Shown here: positions 39,374-53,562 of the stretch, one piece after another
Layout: each line of letters begins with the position of its first letter
Position numbering within the stretch: position 1 is the stretch's first letter
Source: Prosopocoilus inquinatus
Lineage: Eukaryota > Arthropoda > Insecta > Coleoptera > Lucanidae
DNA length: 64,000 bases
Assembly (NCBI GenBank): GCA_036172665.1
Contig: CM069875.1
Coordinates: forward strand, 17,515,806-17,579,805
Direction: 5' to 3'
The notes under the pieces: model-generated
What the model saw: the letters and a program-made list of their open reading frames with translations, nothing else
Told to the model about the DNA's origin: nothing
Database searches by the model: none
Translations under genes and position numbers: made by a program

Positions 39374-39520
39374 TTTGTATCTCACATCAGTTACTGGAGT
39401 CCATTCAAACGTCAAATAACATGATAGATGAGTAAGGATCGATTAGATACATCACAGGAACAACGCTAATACGTGTTGTTTCGTTTAAAACTATTTCCAG
39501 CTTCTGCTGCGTCCGAAGAC
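39374..39520 (+). repeat. 147-bp unit (2-bp loss), copy-B counterpart of 2683
   Basis: It has the atcagttac allele with upstream gcgtaagagaac. It matches the unit at 2683 and directly follows the 146-bp unit. Confidence 0.9.
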
Positions 39521-42500
39521 GTCGTATCTCACATCAGACTTACTGGAGTCCATCCAAACGTCAAATAACATGTTAGATAAGTAAGGATCGTTTAGATACA
39601 TCACAGAAACAACGCTAATGCGTGTTGTTTCGTTTAAAACTATTTCCAGATTCTGCTGCGTCCGAAAATTTCCTATCTCACATCAGAGATACTGGAGTCC
39701 ATCCAAACGTCAAATAACATGATAGATGAGTAAGGATCGATTAGATACATCACAGGAACAACGCTAATACGTGTTGTTTCGTTTAAAACTATTTCCAGCT
39801 CCTGCTGCGTCCAAAAACTTCGTATCTCTCATCAGAGTTACTAGAGTCCATCGAAACGTCAAATAACATGATAGATGAGTAAGGATCGATTAGATACATC
39901 ACAGGAACAAGACGAATACGTGTTGTTTCGATCAAAACTATTTCCAGCTTCTGCTGCGTCCGAGAACTTTGTATCTCACATCAGAGTTACTGGAGTCCAT
40001 TCAAACGTCAAATAACATGATAGATGAGTAAGGATCGATTAGATACATCACAGGAACAACGCTAATACGTGTTGTTTCGTTTAAAACTATTTCCAGCATC
40101 TGCTGCGTCCGAAAACGTCGTATCTCACATCAAAGTTACTGGAGTCCATCCAAACATCAAATAACATGTTAGATAAGTAAGGATCGATTAGATACATCAC
40201 AGGAACAACGCTAATACCTGTTGTTTCGTTTAAAACTATTTCCAGCTTCTGCTGCGTCCGAAAATTTCGTATCTCACATCAGAGATACTGGAGTCCATCC
40301 AAACCTCAAATAACATGATAGATGAGTAAGGATCGATTAGATACATCACAGGAACAACGCTAATACGTGTTGTTTCGTTTAAAACTATTTCCAGCTCCTG
40401 CTGCGTCCAAAAACTTCGTATCTCACATCAGAGTTACTAGAGTCCATCGAAACGTCAAATAACATGATAGATGAGTAAGGATCGATTAGATACATCACAG
40501 GAACAACGCTAATGCGTGTTGTTTCATTTAAAACTATTTCCAGCTTCTGCTGCGTCCGAAAACGTCGTATCTCACATCAGAGCTACTGGAGTCCATCGAA
40601 ACGCCAAATAACATGATAGATGAGTAAGGATCGATTAGATACATCACAGGAACAACGCTGATACGTGTTGTTTCATTTAAAACTATTTCCAGCTTCAGCT
40701 GCGTCCGAGAACTTCGTATCTCACATCAAAGTTACTGGAGTCCATCGAAACGCCAAATAACATGTTAGATGAGTAAGGATCGATTAGATACATCACAGGA
40801 ACAACGCTAATGCGTGTTGTTTCGTTTAAAACTATTTCCAGCTTCTGCTGAGTCCGAAAACGTCGTATCTCACATCAGAGCTACTGGAGTCCATCGAAAC
40901 GCCAAATAACATGATAGATGAGTAAGGATAGATTAGATACAGCACAGGAACAACGCTAATACGTGTTGTTTCGTTTAAAACTATTTCCAGCTTCTGCTGA
41001 GTCCGAAAACGTCGTATCTCACATCAGACTTACTGGAGTCCATCCAAACGTCAAATAACATGTTAGATAAGTAAGGATCGTGTAGATACATCACAGGAAC
41101 AACGCTAATACGTGTTGTTTCGTTCAAAACTATTTCCAGCTTCTACTGCGTCCGAGAACTTTGTATCTCTCATCAGAGTTACTGGAGTCCATTCAAACGT
41201 CAAATAACATGATAGATGAGTAAGGATCGATTAGATACATCACAGGAACAACGCTAATACGTGTTGTTTCGTTTAAAACTATTTCCAGCATCTGCTGCGC
41301 CCGAAAACGTCGTATCTCACATCAGACTTACTGGAGTCCATCCAAACGTCAAATAACATGTTAAATAAGTAAGGATCGTTTAGATACATCACAGGAACAA
41401 CGCTAATGCGTGTTGTTTCGTTTAAAACTATTTCCAGCTTCTGCTGCGTCCGAAAATTTCGTATCTCACATCAGAGATACTGGAGCCCATCCAAACGTCA
41501 AATAACATGATAGATGAGTAAGGATCGATTAGATACATCACAGGAACAACGCTAATGCGTGTTGTTTAATTTAAAACTATTTCCAGCTTCTGCTGCCTCC
41601 GATAATTTCGTATCTCACATCAGAGTTACTGGAGTCCATCTAAACGTCAAATAACATGATAGATAAGTAAGGATCGATTAGATACATCACAGGAGCAATA
41701 CGAATACGTGTTGTTTCGTTCAAAGCTATTTCCAGCTTCTACTGCGTCCGAGAACTTTGTATCTCTCATCAGAGATACTGGAGTCCATCCAAACGTCAAA
41801 TAACATGATAGATGAGTAAGGATCGATTAGATACATCACAGGAACAACGCTAATACGTGTTGTTTCGTTTAAAACTATTTCCAGCTCCTGCTGCGTCCAA
41901 AAACTTCGTATCTCACATCAGAGTTACTAGAGTGCATCGAAACGTCAAATAACATGATAGATGAGTAAGGATCGATTAGATACATCACAGGAACAACGCT
42001 AATGCGTGATGTTTCGTTTAAAACTATTTCCAGCTTCAGCTGCGTCCGAGAACTTCGTATCTCACATCAAAGTTACTGGAGTCCATCGAAACGCCAAATA
42101 ACATGTTAGATGAGTAAGGATCGATTAGATACATCACAGGAACAACGCTAATGCGTGTTGTTTCGTTTAAAACTATTTCCAGCTTCTGCTGCGTCCGAAA
42201 ACGTCGTATCTCACATCAGAGTTACTGGAGTCCATCGAAACGCCAAATAACATGATAGATAAGTAAGGATCGATTAGATACAGCACAGGAACAACGCTAA
42301 TACGTGTTGTTTCGATTAAAACTATTTCTAGCTCCTGCTGCGTCCAAAAACTTCGTATCTCACATCAGAGTTACTAGAGTCCATCGAAACGTCAAATAAC
42401 ATGATAGATGAGTAAGGATCTATTAGATACATCACAGGAACAACGCTAATGCGTGTTGTTTAATTTAAAACTATTTCCAGCTTCTGCTGCGTCCGATAAT

Positions 42501-44437
42501 TTCGTATCTCACATCAGAGTTACTGGAGTCCATCTAAACGTCAAATAACATGATAGATAAGTAAGGATCGATTAGATACATCACAGGAGCAATACGAATA
42601 CGTGTTGTTTCGTTCAAAGCTATTTCCAGCTTCTGCTGCGTCCGAAAACGTCGTATCTCACATCAGAGTTACTGGAGTCCATCGAAACGCCAAATAACAT
42701 GATAGATAAGTAAGGATCGATTAGATACAGCACAGGAACAACGCTAATACGTGTTGTTTCGATTAAAACTATTTCTAGCTCCTGCTGCGTCCAAAAACTT
42801 CGTATCTCACATCAGAGTTACTAGAGTCCATCGAAACTTCAAATAACATGATAGATGAGTAAGGATCTATTAGATACATCACAGGAACAACGCTAATGCG
42901 TGTTGTTTCATTTAAAACTATTTCCAGCTTCTGCTGCGCCCGATAATATCGTATCTCACATCAGAGTTACTGGAGGTCATCCAAACGTCAAATAACATGA
43001 TAGATGAGTAAGGATCGATTAGATACATCACAGGAACAACGCTAATGCGTGTTGTTTCGTTTAAAACTATTTCCAGCTTCAGCTGCGTCCGAGAACTTCG
43101 TATCTCACTTCAGAGTTACTGGAGATCATCCAAACGTCAAATAACATGATAGATGAGTAAGGATCGATTATATACATCACAGGAACAACGCTAATGCGTG
43201 TTGTTTCATTTAAAACTATTTCCAGCTTCTGCTGCGTCCGAAAATTTCGTATCTCACATCAGAGTTACTGGAGTCCATCGAAACGTCAAATAACATAGTA
43301 GATAAGTAAGGATCGATTAGATACATCACAGGAACAACGCTAATACGTGTTGTTTCGTTCAAAACTATTTCCAGCATCTGCTGCGTCCGAAAATTTCGTA
43401 TCTCACATCAGAGTTACTGAAGTCCATCGAAACGTCAAATAACATAGTAGGTGAGTAAGGATCTATTAGATACATCACAGGAAAAACGCTAATGCGTGCT
43501 GTTTCTTTTAAAACTATTTCCAGCTTCAGCTGCGTCCGATAATTTCGTATCTCACATCAGAGTTACTGGAGTCCATCCAAACGTCAAATAACATGATAGA
43601 TAAGTAAGGATCGATTAGATACATCACAGGAACAACGCTAATACGTGTTGTTTCGTTCAAAACTATTTCCAGCTTCTGCTGCGTCCGAGAACTTTGTATC
43701 TCACATCAGAGTTACTGGAGTCCATTCAAACGTCAAATGACATGATAGATGAGTAATGATCGATTAGATACATCACAGGAACAACGCTGATGCGTGTTGT
43801 TTCATTTAAAACTATATCCAGCTTCTGCTGCGTCCGAAAATTTCGTATCTCACATCAGAGTTACTGAAGTCCATCGAAACGTCAAATAACATAGTAGGTG
43901 AGTAAGGATCTATTAGATACATCACAGGAACAACGCTAATGCGTGCTGTTTCTTTTAAAACTATTTCCAGCTTCTGCTGCGTCCGAAAATTTCGTATCTC
44001 ACATCAGAGTTACTGGAGTCCATCGAAACGCCAAATAACATGATAGATGAGTAAGAATCGATTAGATACATCACAGGAACAACGCTAATGCGTATTGTTT
44101 CGTTTAAAACTATTTCCAGCTTCAGCTGCGTCCGAGAACTTCGTATCTCACTTCAGAGTTACTGGAGCCCATCCAAACGTCAAATAACATGATAGATGAG
44201 TAAGGATCGATTACATACGTCACAGGAACAACGCTAATGCGTGCTGTTTCATTTAAAACTATTTCCAGCTTCTGCTGCGTCCGAAAATTTCGTATCTCAC
44301 ATCAGATTTACTGGAGACCATCGAAACGTCAAATAACATAGTAGATAATTAAGGATCGATTAGATACATCACAGGAACAACGCTAATACGTGTTGTTTCG
44401 TTCAAAACTATTTCCAGCTTCTGCTGCGTAAGAGAAC

Positions 44438-44584
44438 TTTGTATCTCACATCAGTTACTGCAGTCCATTCAAACGTCAAATAACATGATAGATGAGTAAG
44501 GATCGATTAGATACATCACAGGAACAACGCTAATACGTGTTGTTTCGTTTAAAACTATTTCCAGCTTCTGCTGCGTCCGAAGAC
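44438..44584 (+). repeat. 147-bp unit (2-bp loss), copy-B counterpart of 7151
   Basis: It has the atcagttac allele, upstream gcgtaagagaac, and the ctgcagtcc change, all shared with the unit at 7151. Confidence 0.9.
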
Positions 44585-47339
44585 GTCGTATCTCACATCA
44601 GACTTACTGGAGTCCATCCAAACGTCAAATAACATGTTAGATAAGTAAGGATCGTTTAGATACATCACAGAAACAACGCTAATGCGTGTTGTTTCGTTTA
44701 AAACTATTTCCAGATTCTGCTGCGTCCGAAAATTTCGTATCTCACATCAGAGATACTGGAGTCCATCCAAACGTCAAATAACATGATAGATGAGTAAGGA
44801 TCGATTAGATACATCACAGGAACAACGCTAATACGTGTTGTTTCGTTTAAAACTATTTCCAGCTCCTGCTGCGTCCAAAAACTTCGTATCTCTCATCAGA
44901 GTTACTAGAGTCCATCGAAACGTCAAATAACATGATAGATGAGTAAGGATCGATTAGATACATCACAGGAACAAGACGAATACGTGTTGTTTCGATCAAA
45001 ACTATTTCCAGCTTCTGCTGCGTCCGAGAACTTTGTATCTCACATCAGAGTTACTGGAGTCCATTCAAACGTCAAATAACATGATAGATGAGTAAGGATC
45101 GATTAGATACATCACAGGAACAACGCTAATACGTGTCGTTTCGTTTAAAACTATTTCCAGCATCTGCTGCGTCCGAAAACGTCGTATCTCACATCAAAGT
45201 TACTGGAGTCCATCCAAACATCAAATAACATGTTAGATAAGTAAGGATCGATTAGATACATCACAGGAACAACGCTAATACCTGTTGTTTCGTTTGAAAC
45301 TATTTCCAGCTTCTGCTGCGTCCGAAAATTTCGTATCTCACATCAGAGATACTGGAGTCCATCCAAACCTCAAATAACATGATAGATGAGTAAGGATCGA
45401 TTAGATACATCACAGGAACAACGCTAATACGTGTTGTTTCGTTTAAAACTATTTCCAGCTCCTGCTGCGTCCAAAAACTTCGTATCTCACATCAGAGTTA
45501 CTAGAGTCCATCGAAACGTCAAATAACATGATAGATGAGTAAGGATCGATTAGATACATCACAGGAACAACGCTAATGCGTGTTGTTTCATTTAAAACTA
45601 TTTCCAGCTTCTGCTGCGTCCGAAAACGTCGTATCTCACATCAGAGCTACTGGAGTCCATCGAAACGCCAAATAACATGATAGATGAGTAAGGATCGATT
45701 AGATACATCACAGGAACAACGCTGATACGTGTTGTTTCATTTAAAACTATTTCCAGCTTCAGCTGCGTCCGAGAACTTCGTATCTCACATCAAAGTTACT
45801 GGAGTCCATCGAAACGCCAAATAACATGTTAGATGAGTAAGGATCGATTAGATACATCACAGGAACAACGCTAATGCGTGTTGTTTCGTTTAAAACTATT
45901 TCCAGCTTCTGCTGAGTCCGAAAACGTCGTATCTCACATCAGAGCTACTGGAGTCCATCGAAACGCCAAATAACATGATAGATGAGTAAGGATAGATTAG
46001 ATACAGCACAGGAACAACGCTAATACGTGTTGTTTCGTTTAAAACTATTTCCAGCTTCTGCTGAGTCCGAAAACGTCGTATCTCACATCAGACTTACTGG
46101 AGTCCATCCAAACGTCAAATAACATGTTAGATAAGTAAGGATCGTGTAGATACATCACAGGAACAACGCTAATACGTGTTGTTTCGTTCAAAACTATTTC
46201 CAGCTTCTACTGCGTCCGAGAACTTTGTATCTCTCATCAGAGTTACTGGAGTCCATTCAATCGTCAAATAACATGATAGATGAGTAAGGATCGATTAGAT
46301 ACATCACAGGAACAACGCTAATACGTGTTGTTTCGTTTAAAACTATTTCCAGCATCTGCTGCGTCCGAAAACGTCGTATCTCACATCATACTTACTGGAG
46401 TCCATCCAAACGTCAAATAACATGTTAAATAAGTAAGGATCGTTTAGATACATCACAGGAACAACGCTAATGCGTGTTGTTTCGTTTAAAACTATTTCCA
46501 GCTTCTGCTGCGTCCGAAAATTTCGTATCTCACATCAGAGATACTGGAGCCCATCCAAACGTCAAATAACATGATAGATGAGTAAGGATCGATTAGATAC
46601 ATCACAGGAACAACGCTAATACGTGTTGTTTCGTTTAAAACTATTTCCAGCTTCTGCTGCGTCCAAAAACTTCGTATCTCACATCAGAGTTACTAGAGTC
46701 CATCGAAACGTCAAATAACATGATAGATGAGTAAGGATCGATTAGATACATCAGAGGAACAACGCTAATGCGTGTTGTTTCGTTTAAGACTATTTCCAGC
46801 TTCAGCTGCGTCCGAGAACTTCGTATCTCACATCAAAGTTACTGGAGTCCATCGAAACGCCAAATAACATGTTAGATGAGTAAGGATCGATTAGATACAT
46901 CACAGGAACAACGCTAATGCGTGTTGTTTCGTTTAAAACTATTTCCAGCTTCTGCTGCGTCCGAAAACGTCGTATCTCACATCAGAGTTACTGGAGTCCA
47001 TCGAAACGCCAAATAACATGATAGATAAGTAAGGATCGATTAGATACAGCATAGGAACAACGCTAATACGTGTTGTTTCGATTAAAAATATTTCTAGCTC
47101 CTGCTGCGTCCAAAAGCTTCGTATCTCACATCAGAGTTACTAGAGTCCATCGAAACGTCAAATAACATGATAGATGAGTAAGGATCTATTTGATACATCA
47201 CAGGAACAACGCTAATGCGTGTTGTTTCATTTAAAACTATTTCCAGCTTCTGCTGCGTCCGATAATTTCGTATCTCACATCAGAGTTACTGGAGTCCATC
47301 TAAACGTCAAATAACATGATAGATAAGTAAGGATCGATT

Positions 47340-48950
47340 AGATACATCACAGGAGCAATACGAATACGTGTTGTTTCGTTCAAAGCTATTTCCAGCTTCT
47401 GCTGCGTCCGAAAACGTCGTATCTCACATCAGAGTTACTGGAGTCCATCGAAACGCCAAATAACATGATAGATAAGTAAGGATTGATTAGATACAGCACA
47501 GGAACAACGCTAATACGTGTTGTTTCGATTAAAACTATTTCTAGCTCCTGCTGCGTCCAAAAACTTCGTATCTCACATCAGAGTTACTAGAGTCCATCGA
47601 AACGTCAAATAACATGATAGATGAATAAGGATCTATTAGATACATCACAGGAACAACGCTAATGCGTGTTGTTTCATTTAAAACTATTTCCAGCTTCTGC
47701 TGCGTCCGATAATTTCGTATCTCACATCATAGTTACTGGAGGTCATCCAAACGTCAAATAACATGATAGATGAGTAAGGATCGATTAGATACATCACAGG
47801 AACAACGCTAATACGTGTTGTTTCGTTCAAAACTATTTCCAGCTTCTGCTGCGTCCGAAAATTTCGTATCTCACATCAGAGTTACTGGAGTCCATCGAAA
47901 CGTCAAATAACATAGTAGGTGAGTAAGGATCTATTAGATACATCACAGGAACAACGCTAATGCGTGCTGTTTCTTTTAAAACTATTTCCAGCTTCAGCTG
48001 CGTCCGATAATTTCGTATCTCACATCAGAGTTACTGGAGTCCATCCAAACGTCAAATAACATGATAGATAAGTAAGGATCGATTAGATACATCACAGGAA
48101 CAACGCTAATACGTGTTGTTTCGTTCAAAACTATTTCCAGCTTCTGCTGCGTCCGAGAACTTTGTATCTCATATCAGAGTTACTGGAGTCCATTCAAACG
48201 TCAAATGACATGATAGATGAGTAATGATCGATTAGATACATCACAGGAACAACGCTGATGCGTGTTGTTTCATTTAAAACTATATCCAGCTTCTGCTGCG
48301 TCCGAAAATTTCGTATCTCACATCAGAGTTACTGGAGTCCATCGAAACGCCAAATAACATGATAGATGAGTAATGATCGATTAGATACATCACAGGAACA
48401 ACGCTGATGCGTGTTGTTTCATTTAAAACTATATCCAGCTTCTGCTGCGTCCGAAAATTTCGTATCTCACATCAAAGTTACTGGAGTCCATCGAAACGCC
48501 AAATAACATGATAGATGAGTAAGAATCGATTAGATACATCACAGGAACAACGCTAATGCGTATTGTTTCGTTTAAAACTATTTCCAGCTTCAGCTGCGTC
48601 CGAGAACTTCGTATCTAACTTCAGAGTTACTGGAGCCCATCCAAACGTCAAATAACATGATAGATGAGTAAGGATCGATTACATACATCACAGGAACAAC
48701 GCTAATGCGTGTTGTTTCATTTAAAACTATTTACAGCTTCTGCTGCGTCCGAAAATTTCGTATCTCACATCAGAGTTACTGGAGTCCATCGAAACGTCAA
48801 ATAACATAGTAGATAAGTAAGGATCGATTAGATACATCACAGGAACAACGCTAATACGTGTTGTTTCGTTCAAAACTATTTCCAGCTTCTGCTGCGTCCG
48901 AGAACTTTGTATCTCACATCAGTTACTGGAGTCCATTCAAACGTCAAATA
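47340..48950 (+). repeat. Twenty-one-unit-offset duplication, copy 1
   Basis: It matches 50467-52077 at offset 3127 bp (21 units less 2 bp), anchored by gagcaatacg (47353 and 50480), ggattgattagatacagc and tagtaggtg (47913 and 51040). The start overlaps the end of the large block's copy B. One unit near 48.35 kb differs (gtaatgatcg with gctgatgcg against cattatagatg in copy 2). Confidence 0.8.
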
Positions 48951-50220
48951 ACATGTTAGATAAGTAAGGATCGATTAGATACATCACAGAAACAACGCTA
49001 ATGCGTGTTGTTTCGTTTAAAACTATTTCCAGATTCTGCTGCGTCCGAAAATTTCTTATCTCACATCAGAAATACTGGAGTCCATCCAAACGTCAAATAA
49101 CATGATAGATGAGTAAGGATCGATTAGATACATCACAGGAACAACGCTAATACGTGTTGTTTCGTTTAAAACTATTTCCAGCATCTGCTGCGTCCGAAAA
49201 CGTCGTATCTCATATCAAAGTTACTGGAGTCCATCCAAACATCAAATAACATGTTAGATAAGTAAGGATCGATTAGATACATCACAGGAACAACGCTAAT
49301 ACCTGTGGTTTCGTTTAAAACTATTTCCAGCTTCTGCTGCGTCCGAAAATTTCGTATCTCACATCAGAGATACTGGAGTCCATCCAAACGTCAAATAACA
49401 TGATAGATGAGTAAGGATCGATTAGATACATCACAGGAACAACGCTAATACGTGTTGTTTCGTTTAAAACTATTTCCAGCTTCTGCTGCGTCCGATAATT
49501 TCGTATCTCACATCAGAGTTACTGGAGGTCATCCAAACGTCAAATAACATGATAGATGAGTAAGGATCGATTAGATACATCACAGGAGCAAGACGAATAC
49601 GTGTTGTTTCGTTCAAAACTATTTCCAGCTTCTGCTGCTCCCGAGAACTTTGTATCTCACATCAGAGCTACTGGAGTTTATTCAGACGTCAAATAACATG
49701 ATAGATGAGTAAGGATCGATTAGATACATAAAAGGAACAACGCTAATACGTGTTGTTTCGTTTAAAACTATTTCCAGCTCCTGCTGCGTCCAAAAACTTC
49801 TTATATCACATCAGAGTTACTAGAGTCCATCGAAACGTCAAATAACATGATAGATGAGTAAGGATCGATTAGATACATCACAGGAACAACGCTAATGCGT
49901 GTTGTTTCATTTAAAACTATTTCCAGCTTCTGCTGCGTCCGAAAACGTCGTATCTCACATCAGAGCTACTGGAGTCCATCGAAACGCCAAATAACATGAT
50001 AGATGAGTAAGGATCGATTAGATACATCACAGGAACAACGCTAATACGTGTTGTTTCATTTAAAACTATTTCCAGCTTCAGCTGCGTCCGAGAACTTCGT
50101 ATCTCACATCAAAGTTACTGGAGTCCATCGAAACGCCAAATAACATGTTAGATGAGTAAGGATCGATTAGATACATCACAGGAACAACGCTAATGCGTGT
50201 TGTTTCGTTTAAAACTATTT
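48650..50220 (+). repeat. Thirty-three-unit-offset duplication, copy 1
   Basis: It matches about 53563-55133 at offset 4913 bp (33 units less 4 bp). Anchors are ttcttatctcacatcagaaatac (49053 and 53966), ctaatacctgtggtttcg and ctgctgctcccgagaac. Private changes are present in this copy, for example tacataaaagg near 49727 and ggagtttattcag near 49674. Confidence 0.8.
48906..49052 (+). repeat. 147-bp unit (2-bp loss) without the taagaga companion
   Basis: It has the atcagttac allele preceded by ordinary ccgagaac. It is followed by the rare pair ccagattctg and ttcttatctc, shared with the unit at 53819. Confidence 0.9.
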
Positions 50221-50466
50221 CCAGCTTCTGCTGCGTCCGAAAATTTCGTATCTCACATCAAAGTTACTGGAGTCCATCGAAACGCCAAATAACATGATAG
50301 ATGAGTAAGAATCGATTAGATACATCACAGGAACAACGCTAATGCGTATTGTTTCGTTTAAAACTATTTCCAGCTTCCGCTGCGTCCGAGAACTTCGTAT
50401 CTAACTTCAGAGTTACTGGAGCCCATCCAAACGTCAAATAACATGATAGATGAGTAAGGATCGATT

Positions 50467-52077
50467 ACATACATCACAGGAGCAATACGAATACGTGTTG
50501 TTTCGTTCAAAGCTATTTCCAGCTTCTGCTGCGTCCGAAAACGTCGTATCTCACATCAGAGTTACTGGAGTCCATCGAAACGCCAAATAACATGATAGAT
50601 AAGTAAGGATTGATTAGATACAGCACAGGAACAACGCTAATACGTGTTGTTTCGATTAAAACTATTTCTAGCTCCTGCTGCGTCCAAAAACTTCGTATCT
50701 CACATCAGAGTTACTAGAGTCCATCGAAACGTCAAATAACATGATAGATGAATAAGGATCTATTAGATACATCACAGGAACAACGCTAATGCGTGTTGTT
50801 TCATTTAAAACTATTTCCAGCTTCTGCTGCGTCCGATAATTTCGTATCTCACATCAGAGTTACTGGAGGTCATCCAAACGTCAAATAACATGATAGATGA
50901 GTAAGGATCGATTAGATACATCACAGGAACAACGCTAATACGTGTTGTTTCGTTCAAAACTATTTCCAGCTTCTGCTGCGTCCGAAAATTTCGTATCTCA
51001 CATCAGAGTTACTGGAGTCCATCGAAACGTCAAATAACATAGTAGGTGAGTAAGGATCTATTAGATACATCACAGGAACAACGCTAATGCGTGCTGTTTC
51101 TTTTAAAACTATTTCCAGCTTCAGCTGCGTCCGATAATTTCGTATCTCACATCAGAGTTACTGGAGTCCATCCAAACGTCAAATAACATGATAGATAAGT
51201 AAGGATCGATTAGATACATCACAGGAACAACGCTAATACGTGTTGTTTCGTTCAAAACTATTTCCAGCTTCTGCTGCGTCCGAGAACTTTGTATCTCACA
51301 TCAGAGTTACTGGAGTCCATTCAAACGTCAAATGACATGATAGATGAGTAATGATCGATTAGATACATCACAGGAACAACGCTGATGCGTGTTGTTTCAT
51401 TTAAAACTATATCCAGCTTCTGCTGCGTCCGAAAATTTCGTATCTCACATCAGAGTTACTGGAGTCCATCGAAACGCCAAATAACATTATAGATGAGTAA
51501 GGATCGATTAGATACATCACAGGAACAACGCTAATGCGTGTTGTTTCGTTTAAAACTATTTCCAGCTTCTGCTGCGTCCGAAAATTTCGTATCTCACATC
51601 AAAGTTACTGGAGTCCATCGAAACGCCAAATAACATGATAGATGAGTAAGAATCGATTAGATACATCACAGGAACAACGCTAATGCGTATTGTTTCGTTT
51701 AAAACTATTTCCAGCTTCAGCTGCGTCCGAGAACTTCGTATCTAACTTCAGAGTTACTGGAGCCCATCCAAACGTCAAATAACATGATAGATGAGTAAGG
51801 ATCGATTACATACATCACAGGAACAACGCTAATGCGTGTTGTTTCATTTAAAACTATTTACAGCTTCTGCTGCGTCCGAAAATTTCGTATCTCACATCAG
51901 AGTTACTGGAGTCCATCGAAACGTCAAATAACATAGTAGATAAGTAAGGATCGATTAGATACATCACAGGAACAACGCTAATACGTGTTGTTTCGTTCAA
52001 AACTATTTCCAGCTTCTGCTGCGTCCGAGAACTTTGTATCTCACATCAGTTACTGGAGTCCATTCAAACGTCAAATA
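50467..52077 (+). repeat. Twenty-one-unit-offset duplication, copy 2
   Basis: This is the partner of 47340-48950. It starts at a visible junction where gattacatacatcacagg runs into agcaatacgaatacg, mixing two variant types inside one unit. That suggests a crossover within the unit between about positions 75 and 90. Confidence 0.8.
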
Positions 52078-52179
52078 ACATGATAGATGAGTAAGGATCG
52101 ATTAGATACATCACAGGAACAACGCTAATACGTGTTGTTTCGTTTAAAACTATTTCCAGCTTCTGCTGCGTCCGAAAAC
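52033..52179 (+). repeat. 147-bp unit (2-bp loss), counterpart within the 21-unit-offset block
   Basis: It has the atcagttac allele preceded by ccgagaac. It corresponds to the unit at 48906 at offset 3127. Confidence 0.9.
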
Positions 52180-53562
52180 GTCGTATCTCACATCAGACTT
52201 ACTGGAGTCCATCCAAACGTCAAATAACATGTTAGATAAGTAAGGATCGTTTAGATACCTCACAGAAACAACGCTAATGCGTGTTGTTTCGTTTAAAACT
52301 ATTTCCAGATTCTGCTGCGTCCGAAAATTTCGTATCTCACATCAGAGATACTGGAGTCCATCCAAACGTCAAATAACATGATAGATGAGTAAGGATCGAT
52401 TAGACACATCACAGGAACAACGCTAATAGGTGTTGTTTCGTTTAAAACTATTTCCAGCTCCTGCTGCGTCCAAAAACTTCGTATCTCTCATCAGAGTTAC
52501 TAGAGTCCATCGAAACGTCAAATAACATGATAGATGAGTAAGGATCGATTAGATACATCACAGGAACAACGCTAATGCGTGTTGTTTCCTTTAAAACTAT
52601 TTCCAGCTTCTGCTGCGTCCGATAATTTCGTATCTCACATCAGAGTTACTGGAGGTCATCCAAACGTCAAATAACATGATAGATGAGTAAGGATCGATTA
52701 GATACATCACAGGAACAACGCTAATGCGTGTTGTTTCGTTTAAAACTATTTCCAGCTTCAGCTGCGTCCGAGAACTTCGTATCTCACTTCAGAGTTACTG
52801 GAGTCCATCCAAACGTCTAATAACATGATAGATGAGTAAGGATCGATTAGATACATCACAGGAACAACGCTAATGCGTGTTGTTTCATTTAAAACTATTT
52901 CCAGCTTCTGCTGCGTCCGATAATTTCGTATCTCACATCAGAGTTACTGGAGTCCATCCAAACGTCAAATAACATGATAGATAAGTAAGGATCGATTAGA
53001 TACATCACAGGAACAAGACGAATACGTGTTGTTTCGATCAAAACTATTTCCAGCTTCTGCTGCGTCCGAGAACTTTGTATCTCACATCAGAGTTACTGGA
53101 GTCCATTCAAACATCAAATGACATGATAGATGAGCAATGATCGATTAGATACATCACAGGAACAACGCTGATGCGTGTTGTTTCATTTAAAACTATATCC
53201 AGCTTCTGCTGCGTCCGAAAATTTCGTATCTCACATCAGAGTTACTGGATTACATCGAAACGCCAAATAACATGATAGATGAGTAAGGATCGATTAGATA
53301 CATCACAGGAACAACGCTAATGCGTGCTGTTTCGATTAAAACTATTTCCGGCTTCTGCTGCGTCCGAAAATTTCGTATCTCACATCAAAGTTACTGGAGT
53401 CCATCGAAACGCCAAATAACATGATAGATGAGTAAGGATCGATTAGATACATCACAGGAACAACGCTAATGCGTATTGTTTCGTTTAAAACTATTTCCAG
53501 CTTCAGCTGCGTCCGAGAACTTCGTATCTCACTTCAGAGTTACTGGAGCCCATCCAAACGTC

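Larger units (their letters stand above)
37142..47874 (+). repeat. Large duplicated block, copy B (about 10.7 kb)
   Basis: This is the partner of 299-11630, in the same orientation, about 36.2-37.3 kb downstream. It has a private 3-bp loss in the unit at 39228, an extra unit at 39521, and three extra units around 42.49-42.93 kb carrying the gcaatacgaatacg variant. It lacks the seven-unit expansion seen in copy A. The two copies also differ by scattered single bases, for example ctgcctcc against ctgcgtcc at about 41595, and atcgatt against attgatt at about 41971. The similarity is high but not identical, so the duplication is older than the one at the right end of the window. Confidence 0.85.
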
